A stretch of 64,000 nucleotides of DNA from Clostridiales bacterium. Lineage in GTDB: Bacteria; Bacillota; Clostridia; Oscillospirales; CAG-272. The stretch spans positions 124,001-188,000 of the forward strand of contig JAAVZO010000032.1 of the NCBI GenBank assembly GCA_022791685.1. The letters run 5' to 3'. Position numbers and translations under genes: made by a program. The notes below the pieces were generated by a model. The model worked only from the letters and a program-made list of their open reading frames with translations. It did not search any database and was not told the origin of the DNA. This document shows, piece by piece, positions 37,660 through 47,708 of this stretch. Positions within the stretch are counted from its first letter, which is position 1, and each line of letters starts with the position of its first letter.

Positions 37660-37869
37660 AATATATATTTTGCCCGAGGGCAAATTCCTCCATTTTCAGG
37701 TTAGAGCATTTTTATTATTAAATATAAGTATATCATAATATACTGATTATGTCAAGTGGATAAATATTAACGAATGCTGACTTGAAATCCTGTCAAATAG
37801 GTGGTATCATAATAATTATTGTACAGTACATTTCGATTCTGTACAAATATTGTAAACGAGGTGGATTTT

Positions 37870-38826
37870 ATGCCAACACAGAGAGATAATAACCCTTTTC
37901 CATATAGTGACTCAAATAAGCGGTATTATACCTACGACTATTTTCTTCGTCAGAAATTCGGTGCGAAGTGTGCAAAGCTGCCGATTGATGCAGGATTTTC
38001 ATGCCCAAATCGCGACGGTACGAAGGGAATCGGCGGCTGTATTTACTGCTCAGCGCACGGTTCCGGCGATTTTTGCGGCGGTGCGGAACAGACAGTGACA
38101 GAACAGCTCGAATCAGCGTATGCGATGATGAGCAAAAAGTGGCAAGACCCGCTTGGTATCGCATATTTTCAGGCATTCACTAACACTTATGCGCCGATAG
38201 ATGAGCTTCGCGAAAAATATGAAGCTGCACTTCGATTTCCGAATGTTGTCGGACTAAGCATAGCAACACGTGCTGACTGTATCGCCGACGATGTATGCGA
38301 ATATTTCGCTGAGCTTGCCGAACGCACATTTTTAACTGTAGAGCTTGGATTACAAACAGCACATGATTCGACAGCGCAATTTATCAATCGCGGACATACA
38401 TTTTCTGATTTCATGTTAGGCTACGAAAAGCTTCGTACAGCTTCCGATAAAATTAATATCGGTGTGCATTTGATTGACGGACTTCCGAATGAGAGTGCGG
38501 ATATGATGATCGAATCTGCGCGGGTCGTAGCTTCAATTCGCCCAGACCAGCTTAAGCTGCACTTGCTTCATGTCATTGACGGTACGAGGCTTGCGGAAAT
38601 TTATCGAGATGGTGAATTTGAATGCCTGACGCTCGACGAATATGCGGATATTGTTGTGCGCCAACTCGAGTTAATGCCGCCAGAGACAGTTATCGGTAGG
38701 GTAACAGGTGACGGTGCGCCAGATACGCTTATCGCGCCGCTTTGGAGCTTAAAGAAGCTCGTTGTGATGAACACGATAGACAAGCTGATGTATACAAGAA
38801 ATACATGGCAGGGAAGACTATTTTAA
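37870..38826 (+). CDS. Radical SAM protein of the TIGR01212 (YtqA/YhcC) family
   Basis: The product is 318 residues from ATG 37870, which has GAGGTGG upstream. FSCPNRDGTKGIGGCIYC near residue 40 is the cluster motif characteristic of this family, and LTVELGLQTAHDSTAQFINRGH and VGLSIATRADC are further marks. Members are widely conserved and some act in tRNA modification, but this one's substrate is not established. It is transcribed divergently from the B12 radical SAM gene. Confidence 0.9.
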   Translation: MPTQRDNNPFPYSDSNKRYYTYDYFLRQKFGAKCAKLPIDAGFSCPNRDGTKGIGGCIYCSAHGSGDFCGGAEQTVTEQLESAYAMMSKKWQDPLGIAYFQAFTNTYAPIDELREKYEAALRFPNVVGLSIATRADCIADDVCEYFAELAERTFLTVELGLQTAHDSTAQFINRGHTFSDFMLGYEKLRTASDKINIGVHLIDGLPNESADMMIESARVVASIRPDQLKLHLLHVIDGTRLAEIYRDGEFECLTLDEYADIVVRQLELMPPETVIGRVTGDGAPDTLIAPLWSLKKLVVMNTIDKLMYTRNTWQGRLF

Positions 38827-38879
38827 ATATAAGCGATCCTTAGATTCTGAAATTGTATCGAACATGTCTATTCGATAAT

Positions 38880-38910
38880 AATCGGCTCTCGCAATTTGCG
38901 AGAGCCGATT
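38880..38910. terminator. Bidirectional terminator
   Basis: AATCGGCTCTCGCA pairs with its complement across a 3-nt loop (14-bp perfect stem) between convergent genes. Confidence 0.88.
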
Positions 38911-38912
38911 AT

Positions 38913-39509
38913 TTATTTCAGTAGTGAATATGTCACGCCGACACCCATATTAGGTACGAACATTGAAAAGACTAAATCAAGTATGAAAGCTACCGAAAGC
39001 ACTATATTTAGGAATGTATGGAGCTGGCGGTGCAGCTTTCCTATTGCGTCATTCAGCATTGGTCCGACCTTGCACGTTGCTATAGTTCCTGTTACGCCGA
39101 AAAGCGTCAGTCCTTCAAGGCAGACCCGTCCGTTGATGTTCATAAATTTTTCGCTGTAATCCCACCAACGACAGCGGAAGATATATTCAACTGCAAGTCC
39201 AGTTGAATATTCCATTGTACCGCACATCAATACCGCAAGTACAAATACTGCCGCAGGATGTGCTTGAAAACGGCTGAGAATAAGAAGGATCAGAATACCA
39301 CCGACTCCATATATAGGAAGCCACGGTCCATGCAGCATACCGCGCTTAGCGATAACTCCTTCTGTGACTCCAATGTATATGACTTCCCATACCCATCCGG
39401 AAAAAGCGAAAATGAAGAACATCAATATTAAATTATCAAGGCAGTATTTAGTATAACTTCCGCGCTTTTCATCGACCTTTTCAACGGTTTTCGACGTGTA
39501 GTTGTCCAT
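38913..39509 (-). CDS. Putative ABC transporter permease-like membrane protein (PF06541)
   Basis: The 198-residue protein has five or so helices with FAFSGWVWEVIYIGVTEG near residue 35, KRGMLHGPWLPIYGVGG and GTMEYSTGLAVEYIFRCRWWDYS. This pattern is typical of the PF06541 family, labelled a putative type IV ABC transporter, though transport has not been shown. It stands between convergent genes and has no ATPase partner nearby. Confidence 0.8.
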   Translation of the reverse strand: MDNYTSKTVEKVDEKRGSYTKYCLDNLILMFFIFAFSGWVWEVIYIGVTEGVIAKRGMLHGPWLPIYGVGGILILLILSRFQAHPAAVFVLAVLMCGTMEYSTGLAVEYIFRCRWWDYSEKFMNINGRVCLEGLTLFGVTGTIATCKVGPMLNDAIGKLHRQLHTFLNIVLSVAFILDLVFSMFVPNMGVGVTYSLLK

Positions 39510-39534
39510 TTATAACCTCTGTTATTTTGATTAT

Positions 39535-39987
39535 TCAGCGATATATAATTTCTTCTTTTGAGTCCTTGTTCCACGAGCAGTAAGCTTCAGAGTATTTGCC
39601 GTCGAACATTACAAGGTAGTTTTTCATATTCGGGGATAGTTTCATATTTGGGATCTTGTCAATATCCGCCCAGAAAACGCGTCCCTCGTCAGTGCCGGAA
39701 ATAAGCTCACCGCTGTAATCTGACGTTTTATAGAAATATGTAAAATAGCGGTCGCCAGTCTGGTTGTTGAACCAATACATGAATCCACAAGCTGTTAGAT
39801 TTTTTATCTCGAGCCCAGTTTCTTCACGTATCTCTCGAACGGCACTGTCATATATCGACTCGCCGTCCTCTGCGTGTCCACCGGGGAATGCGATCCCGCA
39901 CCACGACCGCACACGCTCGATAACGACGGCGCGGTTGGTTTCGGAATCGTATACCATTACCATGTTGGTTATTTCAAGCTTTGACAT
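39535..39987 (-). CDS. Nudix hydrolase
   Basis: The 150-residue protein has the Nudix box GHAEDGESIYDSAVREIREE near residue 36 with all metal-binding glutamates. The substrate is probably a nucleoside diphosphate derivative such as an oxidised dNTP (MutT-like), not proven. It starts 9 nt after the clpX stop and may be co-transcribed with tig-clpP-clpX. Confidence 0.88.
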   Translation of the reverse strand: MSKLEITNMVMVYDSETNRAVVIERVRSWCGIAFPGGHAEDGESIYDSAVREIREETGLEIKNLTACGFMYWFNNQTGDRYFTYFYKTSDYSGELISGTDEGRVFWADIDKIPNMKLSPNMKNYLVMFDGKYSEAYCSWNKDSKEEIIYR

Positions 39988-39996
39988 GGTATATTA

Positions 39997-41310
39997 TCAG
40001 ACTGCCGGATCTATCACGGTATCGGTTACATATTCGGGTTCGCCGGTTTTATTCACAACAGCTTCGTTTATTATAACCTTTTTGATCTCACTATGAGACG
40101 GTATCTCATACATGATATCAGTCATAATATCCTCGATTATTGCTCTAAGTCCGCGTGCTCCGGTATTTCGTTCGATTGCAAGACGTGCAATCGCCTTTAC
40201 TGCACTCTCGTCGAATACAAGCTCTGCACCGTCCATGCCAACAAGCTTCTGGTACTGCTTGACAAGCGCATTCTTCGGTTCGGTGAGTATACGTACAAGT
40301 GCGGCTTCATCGAGGCTGTCAAGTGATACGATTACTGGAATACGTCCGACAAGCTCAGGGATGAGTCCGTATTTCACGATATCGTGTGGAGTTACATCCT
40401 TGAATATGCCTTGCTTCAGCTTTTCATCCTTTTTCTTTATCTCACTGGTGAAACCGACCATCTGGCTGCCCTTGCGCTCTGAAATAAGGTCTTCGAGTTT
40501 GTCGAATGCGCCGCCGCAGATAAAGAGGATGTTTTCGGTATTTATCTGAATGAATTCCTGATTCGGGTGCTTGCGTCCGCCCTGCGGAGGAACATTTGAT
40601 ACCGTTCCTTCGAGTATCTTTAAGAGCGCCTGCTGAACGCCTTCACCTGAAACGTCGCGCGTTATCGAGCGGTTTTCGCTCTTGCGTGAGATCTTATCTA
40701 TTTCGTCGATGTAAATTATGCCCTTTTCGGCGCGCTCGATATCGTAATCAGCAGCCTGAATCAGACGGAGGAGAATATTTTCTACATCTTCGCCTACATA
40801 TCCGGCTTCGGTCAGAGTCGTTGCGTCGGCAATCGCAAAAGGCACCTTCAGCGCCTTAGCGAGAGTCTGAGCAAGGTAGGTTTTACCGACACCAGTCGAA
40901 CCGAGCAGAAGTACATTGCTTTTTTGTATCTCAACATCACTTTCGGCTTCCTGCTTCTGGGAAGACTTTCTTCCGTGCTTCGGAGTCTGCTTAGGAATGC
41001 TGAGTATGCGCTTGTAGTGGTTATATACCGAAACTGAGAGCACCTTTTTTGCTGCATCCTGACCAATTACGTATTCGTCAAGCATTGCTTTTATCTCGAC
41101 AGGCTTCGGAAGAGTTTCGAGCGACAGCTCGTCGCTTTCGTTCATAAGCTGAGTGTGATCATATATTATTTGATTACAAGCGTCAATACAATTGTCGCAG
41201 ATCATCGCGCCAGTCGGGGAAGGGATCAGGAATTCTACCTGATTTTCATTTCGACCGCAGAATGAGCAGTATTTTAAAGTTGTGTTTTTGTTTTTGGAAT
41301 TTGTAGGCAT
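39997..41310 (-). CDS. clpX: ATP-dependent Clp protease ATPase subunit ClpX
   Basis: The 437-residue AAA+ unfoldase begins with the zinc-binding CSFCGRNE...CDNC domain. Walker A is [18 protein letters not shown], Walker B is [10 protein letters not shown], and it has sensor GGAFDKLE. A loop with extra Lys/Gln residues ([14 protein letters not shown]) follows residue 110. It unfolds tagged substrates and feeds them to ClpP, which is the gene just upstream (19 nt). Confidence 0.98.
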   Translation of the reverse strand: MPTNSKNKNTTLKYCSFCGRNENQVEFLIPSPTGAMICDNCIDACNQIIYDHTQLMNESDELSLETLPKPVEIKAMLDEYVIGQDAAKKVLSVSVYNHYKRILSIPKQTPKHGRKSSQKQEAESDVEIQKSNVLLLGSTGVGKTYLAQTLAKALKVPFAIADATTLTEAGYVGEDVENILLRLIQAADYDIERAEKGIIYIDEIDKISRKSENRSITRDVSGEGVQQALLKILEGTVSNVPPQGGRKHPNQEFIQINTENILFICGGAFDKLEDLISERKGSQMVGFTSEIKKKDEKLKQGIFKDVTPHDIVKYGLIPELVGRIPVIVSLDSLDEAALVRILTEPKNALVKQYQKLVGMDGAELVFDESAVKAIARLAIERNTGARGLRAIIEDIMTDIMYEIPSHSEIKKVIINEAVVNKTGEPEYVTDTVIDPAV

Positions 41311-41328
41311 TGTCTGTGTCCTTTTCGG

Positions 41329-41919
41329 TTAATTTTCTCTCTTGGAGATAACCTTGTCGATAAGACCATATTTGCAGGCTTCATCTGCTGTGAGGAAGTT
41401 GTCGCGGTTGGTGTCCTTTTCGATCTGTTCGACTGTTTGACCGGTCTGCTCTGCGTAGATGCGATTCATGCGCTCGCGGATACGAATGATGTGGTCAGCG
41501 TGGATCTTGATATCGGAAGCCTGACCCTGAAGTCCTCCGAGCAGCGGCTGGTGGATCATGATCTCAGCGTTCGGAAGCGCGTAACGCTTGCCCTTTGCGC
41601 CTGCCGAAAGCAGGAAAGAGCCCATGCTTGCAGCCATACCGATACAAATGGTCGATACGTCGCATTTGATGAAATTCATCGTGTCGTAGATAGCCATACC
41701 TGCGGAAATAGAGCCGCCGGGACTGTTTATATAGAGATTTATGTCTTTGTCGGGGTCCTGAGCTTCAAGAAAAAGCAGCTGTGCTACGACAAGTGACGCT
41801 GTCTGGTCATTGACTTCATCCGAAAGAAATACGATTCGGTCGTTTAAAAGTCTTGAATAAATATCGTATGAGCGTTCGCCGCGGACGGTTTGCTCAACTA
41901 CCATTGGTACAAGTGCCAT
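41329..41919 (-). CDS. clpP: ATP-dependent Clp protease proteolytic subunit ClpP
   Basis: The 196-residue serine peptidase has its nucleophile in [11 protein letters not shown], His in [10 protein letters not shown]-like [10 protein letters not shown], and Asp in EKDTNRDNF. The size is typical. AGGAGG precedes the ATG. It lies in the order tig-clpP-clpX, so folding and proteolysis genes are together. The 134-nt gap to tig holds a weak GC-rich inverted repeat but no clear terminator. Confidence 0.98.
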   Translation of the reverse strand: MALVPMVVEQTVRGERSYDIYSRLLNDRIVFLSDEVNDQTASLVVAQLLFLEAQDPDKDINLYINSPGGSISAGMAIYDTMNFIKCDVSTICIGMAASMGSFLLSAGAKGKRYALPNAEIMIHQPLLGGLQGQASDIKIHADHIIRIRERMNRIYAEQTGQTVEQIEKDTNRDNFLTADEACKYGLIDKVISKREN

Positions 41920-42053
41920 GTATATGACCTCCTAAATAATGGAAAATAGAATCATATGGGCGACCGTAAGTCGACTTGCGACCATAGACCGCCCAAATGC
42001 TTCGTTTTGTATTAGTGTGCGCGTTTGGTCAAAAGAGTAACGCTGTGCTGCGA

Positions 42054-43376
42054 TTATTCAGCGGTTACTTCCTCAGCAGCCGGAGCTTCGTATGCCTTTT
42101 CAGTAACGACAGCCTTCTCCTTAATGAGATCGACAGCCTTCTTTACAGATACATCGTCGCTTACCATAGCAGTGTCGACCATCTCCTTGACCTTGTCAAG
42201 CTCCATGTTGTATGCCTTTGCAATGCGATCGAACTCCTCGTTGATCTCATCGTCAGTCGGCTTAATACCTTCGAGCTCAACGATCTTTTCGAGTGCAAGA
42301 CGAGTCTTGACCTGGCGCTCTGCCTGAGGTCTCATCTGCTTGCGGAGTGCGTCGAGGTCAAGACCAGTGTACTTGAAGTAGGTCTTGAGGTCGAGTCCCT
42401 GCATTCTGAGACGACCGTCAAAGTCGCGAACGAAGTTCTCGGTCTCAGCGTCGAACATCGGCTCCGGAATCTCAGCGTTCAGCTTCTCGATGAGAGCGTT
42501 GATGAGCTGTTCCTCAACCTCGCCGTCAGCCTCTTTGTTGTATCTGTCCTGGATTTTTGCCTTAACGTCTGCTTTATATTCAGCGAAGGTATCAAATTCC
42601 GAAACATCCTTTGCAAATTCGTCATCAAGCTCAGGAAGCTCGTTGAACTTGATCTCGTGCAGCTTTACCTTGAATACAGCGGGCTTGCCTGCAAGCTCAG
42701 CTGCATGGTACTCGGTCGGGAAGGTTACATTTACATCGAACTCATCGCCGATATTCTTGCCGACGATCTGCTCCTCGAAGCCAGGGATGAACTGACCAGA
42801 ACCGAGAGTAAGGTTGTACTTTTCAGCCTTGCCGCCCTCAAACTGCTTGTCGTCAACATAGCCGTCGAAGTCGATAACGGTGATATCGCCGTTCTGAGCT
42901 GCGCGGTCGGTAATCTCAATCTGACGAGAGTTGCGGCTGCGGGTCTGCTCAATCTCAGCGTCAGCGTCAGCATCGGAAGCCTCACGAACAGTCTTGGTTA
43001 CCGGGATTCCGAGGTAGTCAGCGATCTCAACTTCAGGCTTTACATAGAACTTAGCCTTAAAGGTAACGCCCTCGTCGTCGATAGAAACAACGTCGAACTC
43101 GGGCTGCGAAACGATCTTGAATTCCTGATCCTTCATAGCCTCAGAGTAAGCGGTGGGAGCGATGTCGTTGAGTGCGTCATCATAGAATACACCCTTACCG
43201 TACATCTTTTCGATAATGTGCTTAGGAGCCTTGCCCTTGCGGAAGCCGGGAACGGTAATGCTTCCGACATTCTTTTTATACGCTCTATCACAAGCTGCAT
43301 CAAAAGCAGCCTTGTCAGCGGTAAATTCAATTTCAACTACGTTGGTTTCAGGTTTGTTTACACTTTTTAAACTCAT
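42054..43376 (-). CDS. tig: Trigger factor
   Basis: The 440-residue chaperone has the ribosome-binding signature VPGFRKGKAPKHIIEKMYG near residue 40, a PPIase/FKBP domain (NGDITVIDFDGYVD, FIPGFEEQIVGKNIGDEFDV) and a helical C-terminal domain. It binds at the ribosome exit and acts on nascent chains. The C-terminal ~25 residues are Ala/Glu-rich. Transcribed from the promoter at 43498-43525. Confidence 0.98.
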   Translation of the reverse strand: MSLKSVNKPETNVVEIEFTADKAAFDAACDRAYKKNVGSITVPGFRKGKAPKHIIEKMYGKGVFYDDALNDIAPTAYSEAMKDQEFKIVSQPEFDVVSIDDEGVTFKAKFYVKPEVEIADYLGIPVTKTVREASDADADAEIEQTRSRNSRQIEITDRAAQNGDITVIDFDGYVDDKQFEGGKAEKYNLTLGSGQFIPGFEEQIVGKNIGDEFDVNVTFPTEYHAAELAGKPAVFKVKLHEIKFNELPELDDEFAKDVSEFDTFAEYKADVKAKIQDRYNKEADGEVEEQLINALIEKLNAEIPEPMFDAETENFVRDFDGRLRMQGLDLKTYFKYTGLDLDALRKQMRPQAERQVKTRLALEKIVELEGIKPTDDEINEEFDRIAKAYNMELDKVKEMVDTAMVSDDVSVKKAVDLIKEKAVVTEKAYEAPAAEEVTAE

Positions 43377-43497
43377 GGTTTTTTATCCTCCAAAGATACT
43401 GTCGCTTCGGCACAGCGCAATATCTTAGGTTTACTAAAGCATCTTGGGCTATACACAGTCTGCGACCATTTTAATAATTATAATTATACTATATAAT

Positions 43498-43525
43498 ATT
43501 GTACTATATTTTTCCGTAATGTCAA
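43498..43525 (-). promoter_or_regulatory. Promoter of the tig-clpP-clpX operon
   Basis: Minus strand: TTGACA (43525-43520), a 16-bp spacer and TACAAT (43503-43498), leaving a leader of about 115 nt before the tig ATG. Confidence 0.7.
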
Positions 43526-43564
43526 TACTTAATGAGAAAAATTTTTAAAATATTTGTTTTTCCG

Positions 43565-44314
43565 TTATAAATCATACTCAGGAGCAATGATCAGTGGGGT
43601 AAAATTCAGAAAATCTGCTGATGTTAAGGTATAAGCTATGCCTTTTGATACAGTGCGTCGAGGGATATCGTACACTCCGTGGATGTGACCGAAATAACAG
43701 CGGTGTATATCGAAGCGTTCGAGTACGGCTACAATTTCGCTGCATACATATCCGCGGAAATCCGGCGGAAAATGAAGGAATGCGAGTATCTCTTTTTTTA
43801 TTCCGGTTTCATTGAGTATCTTATTTTGCAGCTTGACGGCTTCACTCAAACTCAGTTCGAGCCGTATCGCCTCACGTGCTACGATTTTCTGATAGTTGGC
43901 ATTCTGCGGCATTTTTCGGTTTGATTCATCAATATACCAGCCGCGTGAGCCGGCGATGATGAAATCCTCTACCTCGAATGCATTGTTATATAGAAACTGC
44001 AGTGTATGAAAACCGTTCTGCTCGCACAAATCAGTGAGCTTCTTTATCGATGTCCACCAATAATCGTGATTCCCTCGTCCGATAATTTTATTTCCATTCA
44101 GGTTTTCAATAAACCTCAAATCTTCAACAGCGCCGGTATGACTCATCGCCCACGATATATCGCCGGCGATAACTACGGTGTCGCTGCTCGATACCAAACG
44201 ATTCCAATTCTCTTTGAGCCTGTCGGTATATCCGAGCCATCTCGAACCGAAGATGTCCATCGGTTTGTTGTCACTAATTGAAAGATGTGTGTCAGATAAT
44301 ACGAAAAGTGACAT
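43565..44314 (-). CDS. Calcineurin-like metallophosphoesterase
   Basis: The 249-residue protein has the two-metal phosphoesterase motifs: LSDTHLS at the start, IAGDISW, GRGNHDYWW and a late YFGHIHG. The family acts on phosphomonoesters, diesters or nucleotides; the substrate is unknown. It lies alone upstream of the tig promoter and divergent from the small DUF1540 gene. Confidence 0.88.
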   Translation of the reverse strand: MSLFVLSDTHLSISDNKPMDIFGSRWLGYTDRLKENWNRLVSSSDTVVIAGDISWAMSHTGAVEDLRFIENLNGNKIIGRGNHDYWWTSIKKLTDLCEQNGFHTLQFLYNNAFEVEDFIIAGSRGWYIDESNRKMPQNANYQKIVAREAIRLELSLSEAVKLQNKILNETGIKKEILAFLHFPPDFRGYVCSEIVAVLERFDIHRCYFGHIHGVYDIPRRTVSKGIAYTLTSADFLNFTPLIIAPEYDL

Positions 44315-44408
44315 TTAATTCCTCCATAAATACTGGTAGTGTTTGTATATCGGCACTCGCACTGGTTAAAATAAATACGAAATCAATAACCGAAAGGAAA
44401 TCGTTATT

Positions 44409-44624
44409 ATGGCAATGTTTGATAACCGTTTATCCCTTAGACCCGACACGATCCCGCGCCACATCAGCGGTATAACCTGTGACGCGAGAAATTGTATCTA
44501 TCATGACGGCGATAATTACTGCACAGCAAAGCATATTACTGTTGGCAGCGTTATCGCAACTAACTCTGCTGAGACTCGCTGCGCGACATTTGAAGCACGC
44601 GGCAATATCACCAGACAGCACTGA
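44409..44624 (+). CDS. DUF1540 protein, small cysteine-containing
   Basis: The 71-residue protein has the DUF1540 pattern: ITCDARNCIYHDGDNYCTAK, then ITVGS and ETRCATF, with four conserved cysteines suited to metal binding. Such genes are common in spore-forming Clostridia. GAAAGGAAA lies ahead of the ATG. Role unknown. Confidence 0.75.
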   Translation: MAMFDNRLSLRPDTIPRHISGITCDARNCIYHDGDNYCTAKHITVGSVIATNSAETRCATFEARGNITRQH

Positions 44625-44677
44625 TCAGTCGCCGATCCAAAGCGAATAATCCGATTAAGCGATCATACCGTAGTGAA

Positions 44678-46165
44678 TCAGCGCTCGATACCGAGTGTGT
44701 TCAGGACCTCGTCGGACATTGACTGTTTCTCGATGACCTTGTTGAAGCGTATCTCGCGCTTGTCTATGTCCTTGAGCGGATAGGGTATCTCGGTTTTCGT
44801 AAGAGCGGACAGCTCTGAGAGAGCCGAGAGCTCGTCCGTCGGAGCCTTTCCAGTTATCGACTCATATACATCAGCAGCAAATTTGTACGGGCTTGCAGTC
44901 GATACAACGAGCATTTTAACGCCGTCGCTGTTTGTTTCCATATACTGCTTAGCGCAGTTTAAACCTACCGCCGAGTGAGTGTCGATGAGATATCCGTTTT
45001 CATTGAATGTGCGCTTAATTTCAGCTGCGGTATTTTCTTCGTCGCAGTAGAGACCGGTGAAGTGCTCGTCAAGCTTAGCTTTGAGCGCTTCGTCAATAGA
45101 ATATTTACCCTCAGTCGATAGCTTTTTCATAAGCTCAGCAGTATTCTCACAGCCACTCATTACATATAAGAGACGCTCGAGGTTGCTTGAGATGAGTATA
45201 TCCATTGATGGCGACATAGTTGTATAGAAGCTGCGGTTGCGGTCGTATACACCTGTCGAGAGAAAATCAGTAAGAATATTGTTTTTATTCGACGCGCATA
45301 CGAGGCGGTTTAGAGGAAGTCCCATCTGCTTTGCGATGAATGCAGCAAAGATATTGCCAAAGTTTCCGGTCGGAACGGTCACGTTTATCTTTTCGCCGAC
45401 ATAGATCTCACCGGAGTTGATGAGGTCGCAGTATGCAGATACATAATATACGATCTGTGGTGCGAGTCGTCCCCAGTTGATGGAGTTCGCGCTCGAAAGG
45501 AATACTTCGTTCTTGTCGAGCAGTTCTGCCATGGACTCGTCGCCGAAAATCTGCTTTACGCCAGTCTGAGCGTCGTCGAAGTTACCTTCAATTGCACAAA
45601 CAGCTACGTTTTCACCGAGCTGAGTTGACATTTGCAGCTTCTGAACGCGGCTTACGCCGTCGACAGGGTAGTATACCATGATCTTTACACCGTCAACGTC
45701 ACGGTAGCCTTCAAGAGCCGCTTTTCCGGTGTCGCCGCTTGTAGCGACGAGAATCAGTGCACAGCGCTTTTCTCCGGTCTTCACGAGTGCTCTGGAAAGC
45801 AGCTTCGGCATTATCTGAAGTGCCATATCCTTGAATGCCGATGTTGGACCATGCCACAATTCGAGCATAAAGGTTTTTTCGTTGATTTTGGTTATAGGTG
45901 CAGCGCCTCCGACAAAGCGGTCGGGTGAATATGCTGCGGTGCAGTCCTCGAGCAGCTCTTCGTAGGTATAGTCGCTCAGAAAACGCGAGAGTATGTATGC
46001 TGCACGCTCTGGATAGGACATTTCGCAAAGCTCTGCGATATCCTGATTATCGAGAGTCGGAATCGTCTCTGGCATGAACAGACCGCCGTCGTGTGCGATT
46101 CCTTGTTTTATTGCTCCAGCGGCTGAGACTTTATCTTTGCCGCCTCTTGTGCTGATGTAATTCAT
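44678..46165 (-). CDS. thrC: Threonine synthase
   Basis: The product is 495 residues from ATG 46165, which has AAGGAGAAAG upstream; the longer frame to 46213 covers the leader. The N-terminal YISTRGGKDKVSAAGAIKQG and the PLP lysine in HGPTSAFKDMALQIMPKLL match the long (type II) ThrC. It converts O-phosphohomoserine to threonine. No ThrB-type homoserine kinase is adjacent, but an apgM-like gene of the type proposed as an alternative homoserine kinase lies 4 kb away (49883). Confidence 0.96.
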   Translation of the reverse strand: MNYISTRGGKDKVSAAGAIKQGIAHDGGLFMPETIPTLDNQDIAELCEMSYPERAAYILSRFLSDYTYEELLEDCTAAYSPDRFVGGAAPITKINEKTFMLELWHGPTSAFKDMALQIMPKLLSRALVKTGEKRCALILVATSGDTGKAALEGYRDVDGVKIMVYYPVDGVSRVQKLQMSTQLGENVAVCAIEGNFDDAQTGVKQIFGDESMAELLDKNEVFLSSANSINWGRLAPQIVYYVSAYCDLINSGEIYVGEKINVTVPTGNFGNIFAAFIAKQMGLPLNRLVCASNKNNILTDFLSTGVYDRNRSFYTTMSPSMDILISSNLERLLYVMSGCENTAELMKKLSTEGKYSIDEALKAKLDEHFTGLYCDEENTAAEIKRTFNENGYLIDTHSAVGLNCAKQYMETNSDGVKMLVVSTASPYKFAADVYESITGKAPTDELSALSELSALTKTEIPYPLKDIDKREIRFNKVIEKQSMSDEVLNTLGIER

Positions 46166-46202
46166 TCGAATTCTTTCTCCTTGAGAATGTAACGTTTTTG
46201 CG

Positions 46203-46276
46203 CAACATTGCAATGCTATTACAATGTTGTACGCTGACTTCCGTTATTTTAGCCGCCTATTGATTAACATTGGCGG
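46203..46276 (-). other. Two hairpins in the thrC leader
   Basis: CAACATTG/CAATGTTG (46203-46229) and CCGCC/GGCGG (46253-46276) lie between the dipeptidase end and the thrC ribosome site. Neither has a T run. They could be an mRNA leader structure or a remnant terminator; no Thr-codon leader peptide was recognised. Confidence 0.35.
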
Positions 46277-46317
46277 TGTGTTTTGAATAATACAAAGTAT
46301 ATTATAACAGATAAAAT

Positions 46318-47247
46318 CTAATTTAGCCAGAGGGAAATTAAATTTCGGGCGTTTGCATAAAAGATTTTATTTATTAAAGTGTCAGTATAGTTAATTTGTG
46401 CGAGCTTTTCGGCAATTTTGGTAAGGTCTGTCGCTGACTCGATTTCTTTCGGCAACTCCGACACTCCGTCAAGGTCGCAGCCAAGGCACACTGTATCCTC
46501 ACCACCGAGTGACATATAGTGCTCAATGTGCGAAACGATGTCGTCAATCGTGCAGATTTCACCGCTTGTCAGGTGCATAGGAGCAAGACTTATTCCAACA
46601 ATGCCGTTGAGTGCCACGATTTTTTTGAACCGTTCGTCGGTGAGATTCCGACTATGCGTACATACTGAATATGAATTCGAGTGTGTCGCAATGCAAACCT
46701 TATTATTTTTCTCTGCAAGTGCGATAACTTCATCAGTCATCTTCGCAGACGCGTGAGATATATCTGGAATAATTCCGAGCTCAAAACAGCGAGATACGAC
46801 ATTTTTTCCGAAGTCGGTCAATCCCTCATCAGTATCGTGCGCGCCGCCGATTTTGCAGGTCTTATTCCATACAAGCGTCAAAAATCGCACGCCTGATTCA
46901 TAGAGATTATCGAGTCGGGATATATCGTCACTAAGCAGCTTTCCACCCTCGACGGCGAGAAATGCCGCATTGTCTCCAGCAGCCTCGCACTCGCAAAGTT
47001 CATGCTCACTTTTACAGAGACGTACATTTGTGCCTTCGAGTTCGCATAGCAGCTTGTCGTGCGCTTCAAAAAAGCGCTTGTATGCCATATCCTCGCTGAT
47101 ACGGTAGTCGCTCCACATCGCGAGCGTCTGACAAAAGTGACCATATTCAGACAGTCGCTCAAATGATAGATGAAGATCATTGTGCGAAAGACTCTTATTC
47201 TGTTTTAACGCCTCATAAAGCGTATCGCAGTGAAGATCGAAAATCAT
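46318..47247 (-). CDS. Membrane dipeptidase (peptidase family M19)
   Basis: The protein has 309 residues, starting at ATG 47247 (GGAGG upstream). The zinc site reads DLHCDT near residue 4, EGG at about 105, DISHAS at about 166 and ATHSNS at about 187, as in renal-type dipeptidases. It hydrolyses dipeptides, including unusual or D-containing ones. It has no signal peptide. It is the last gene of the lepB-rbgA-rnhB-yraN cluster, 38 nt after yraN. Confidence 0.92.
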   Translation of the reverse strand: MIFDLHCDTLYEALKQNKSLSHNDLHLSFERLSEYGHFCQTLAMWSDYRISEDMAYKRFFEAHDKLLCELEGTNVRLCKSEHELCECEAAGDNAAFLAVEGGKLLSDDISRLDNLYESGVRFLTLVWNKTCKIGGAHDTDEGLTDFGKNVVSRCFELGIIPDISHASAKMTDEVIALAEKNNKVCIATHSNSYSVCTHSRNLTDERFKKIVALNGIVGISLAPMHLTSGEICTIDDIVSHIEHYMSLGGEDTVCLGCDLDGVSELPKEIESATDLTKIAEKLAQINYTDTLINKIFYANARNLISLWLN

Positions 47248-47285
47248 AGTTATGTCCTCCCGAAATGTATAAATTGCGGCAGTGA

Positions 47286-47708
47286 TCATTTATGTACCGC
47301 ATTGCGGAAGTGCTTGATTTCAAGCGGAATCAACGTCGCGATGTCTATCGGCGTATCCTCGTGGATAGCCGGAAAATACACCTCGATCACGTCGATTCGC
47401 GGCTGCTTTTTCGGTGCAAACCTGCGCAGATATTCCTCGGCAGCACGTATCAGCTTCTGCTGCTTAGTGTAATTCACCGCAGCTGCCGGTCGACCGTATC
47501 GTTTGTTTGAGCCTGTCTGCGCTCTCGTCTTGACCTCCGCAAATACAATATATTTATCGTCTTCGGCTACTATGTCGATCTCATCGTGTGAAACATGAAA
47601 ATTTCGCGCTGATATAGTAAATCCGAGCCTTTCAAGATATTCGGCAGCAAGCTCCTCACCGCGCATACCGACTTTCTTTTTATAGCTCATTTCATCAGTA
47701 CTTTTCAT
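47286..47708 (-). CDS. yraN: YraN/UPF0102 endonuclease-fold protein
   Basis: The 140-residue restriction-endonuclease-like protein has GEELAAEYLERLGF, then EIDIVAEDDKYIVFAEVKTR with the D...EVK active-site pattern. The function is unclear; it has been linked to recombination or Holliday-junction processing. It overlaps rnhB by 4 nt, a standard arrangement in Firmicutes. Confidence 0.9.
   Translation of the reverse strand: MKSTDEMSYKKKVGMRGEELAAEYLERLGFTISARNFHVSHDEIDIVAEDDKYIVFAEVKTRAQTGSNKRYGRPAAAVNYTKQQKLIRAAEEYLRRFAPKKQPRIDVIEVYFPAIHEDTPIDIATLIPLEIKHFRNAVHK

Noticed and set aside
38857-38872. A GAACATGTCTA fragment resembling the right end of the 90-bp repeat
   Set aside because: Too short and lacks a matching left end; could be chance.
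44430-44621. A 63-codon frame antisense to the DUF1540 gene
   Set aside because: The plus strand has a ribosome site and conserved cysteine pattern; the antisense frame has neither.
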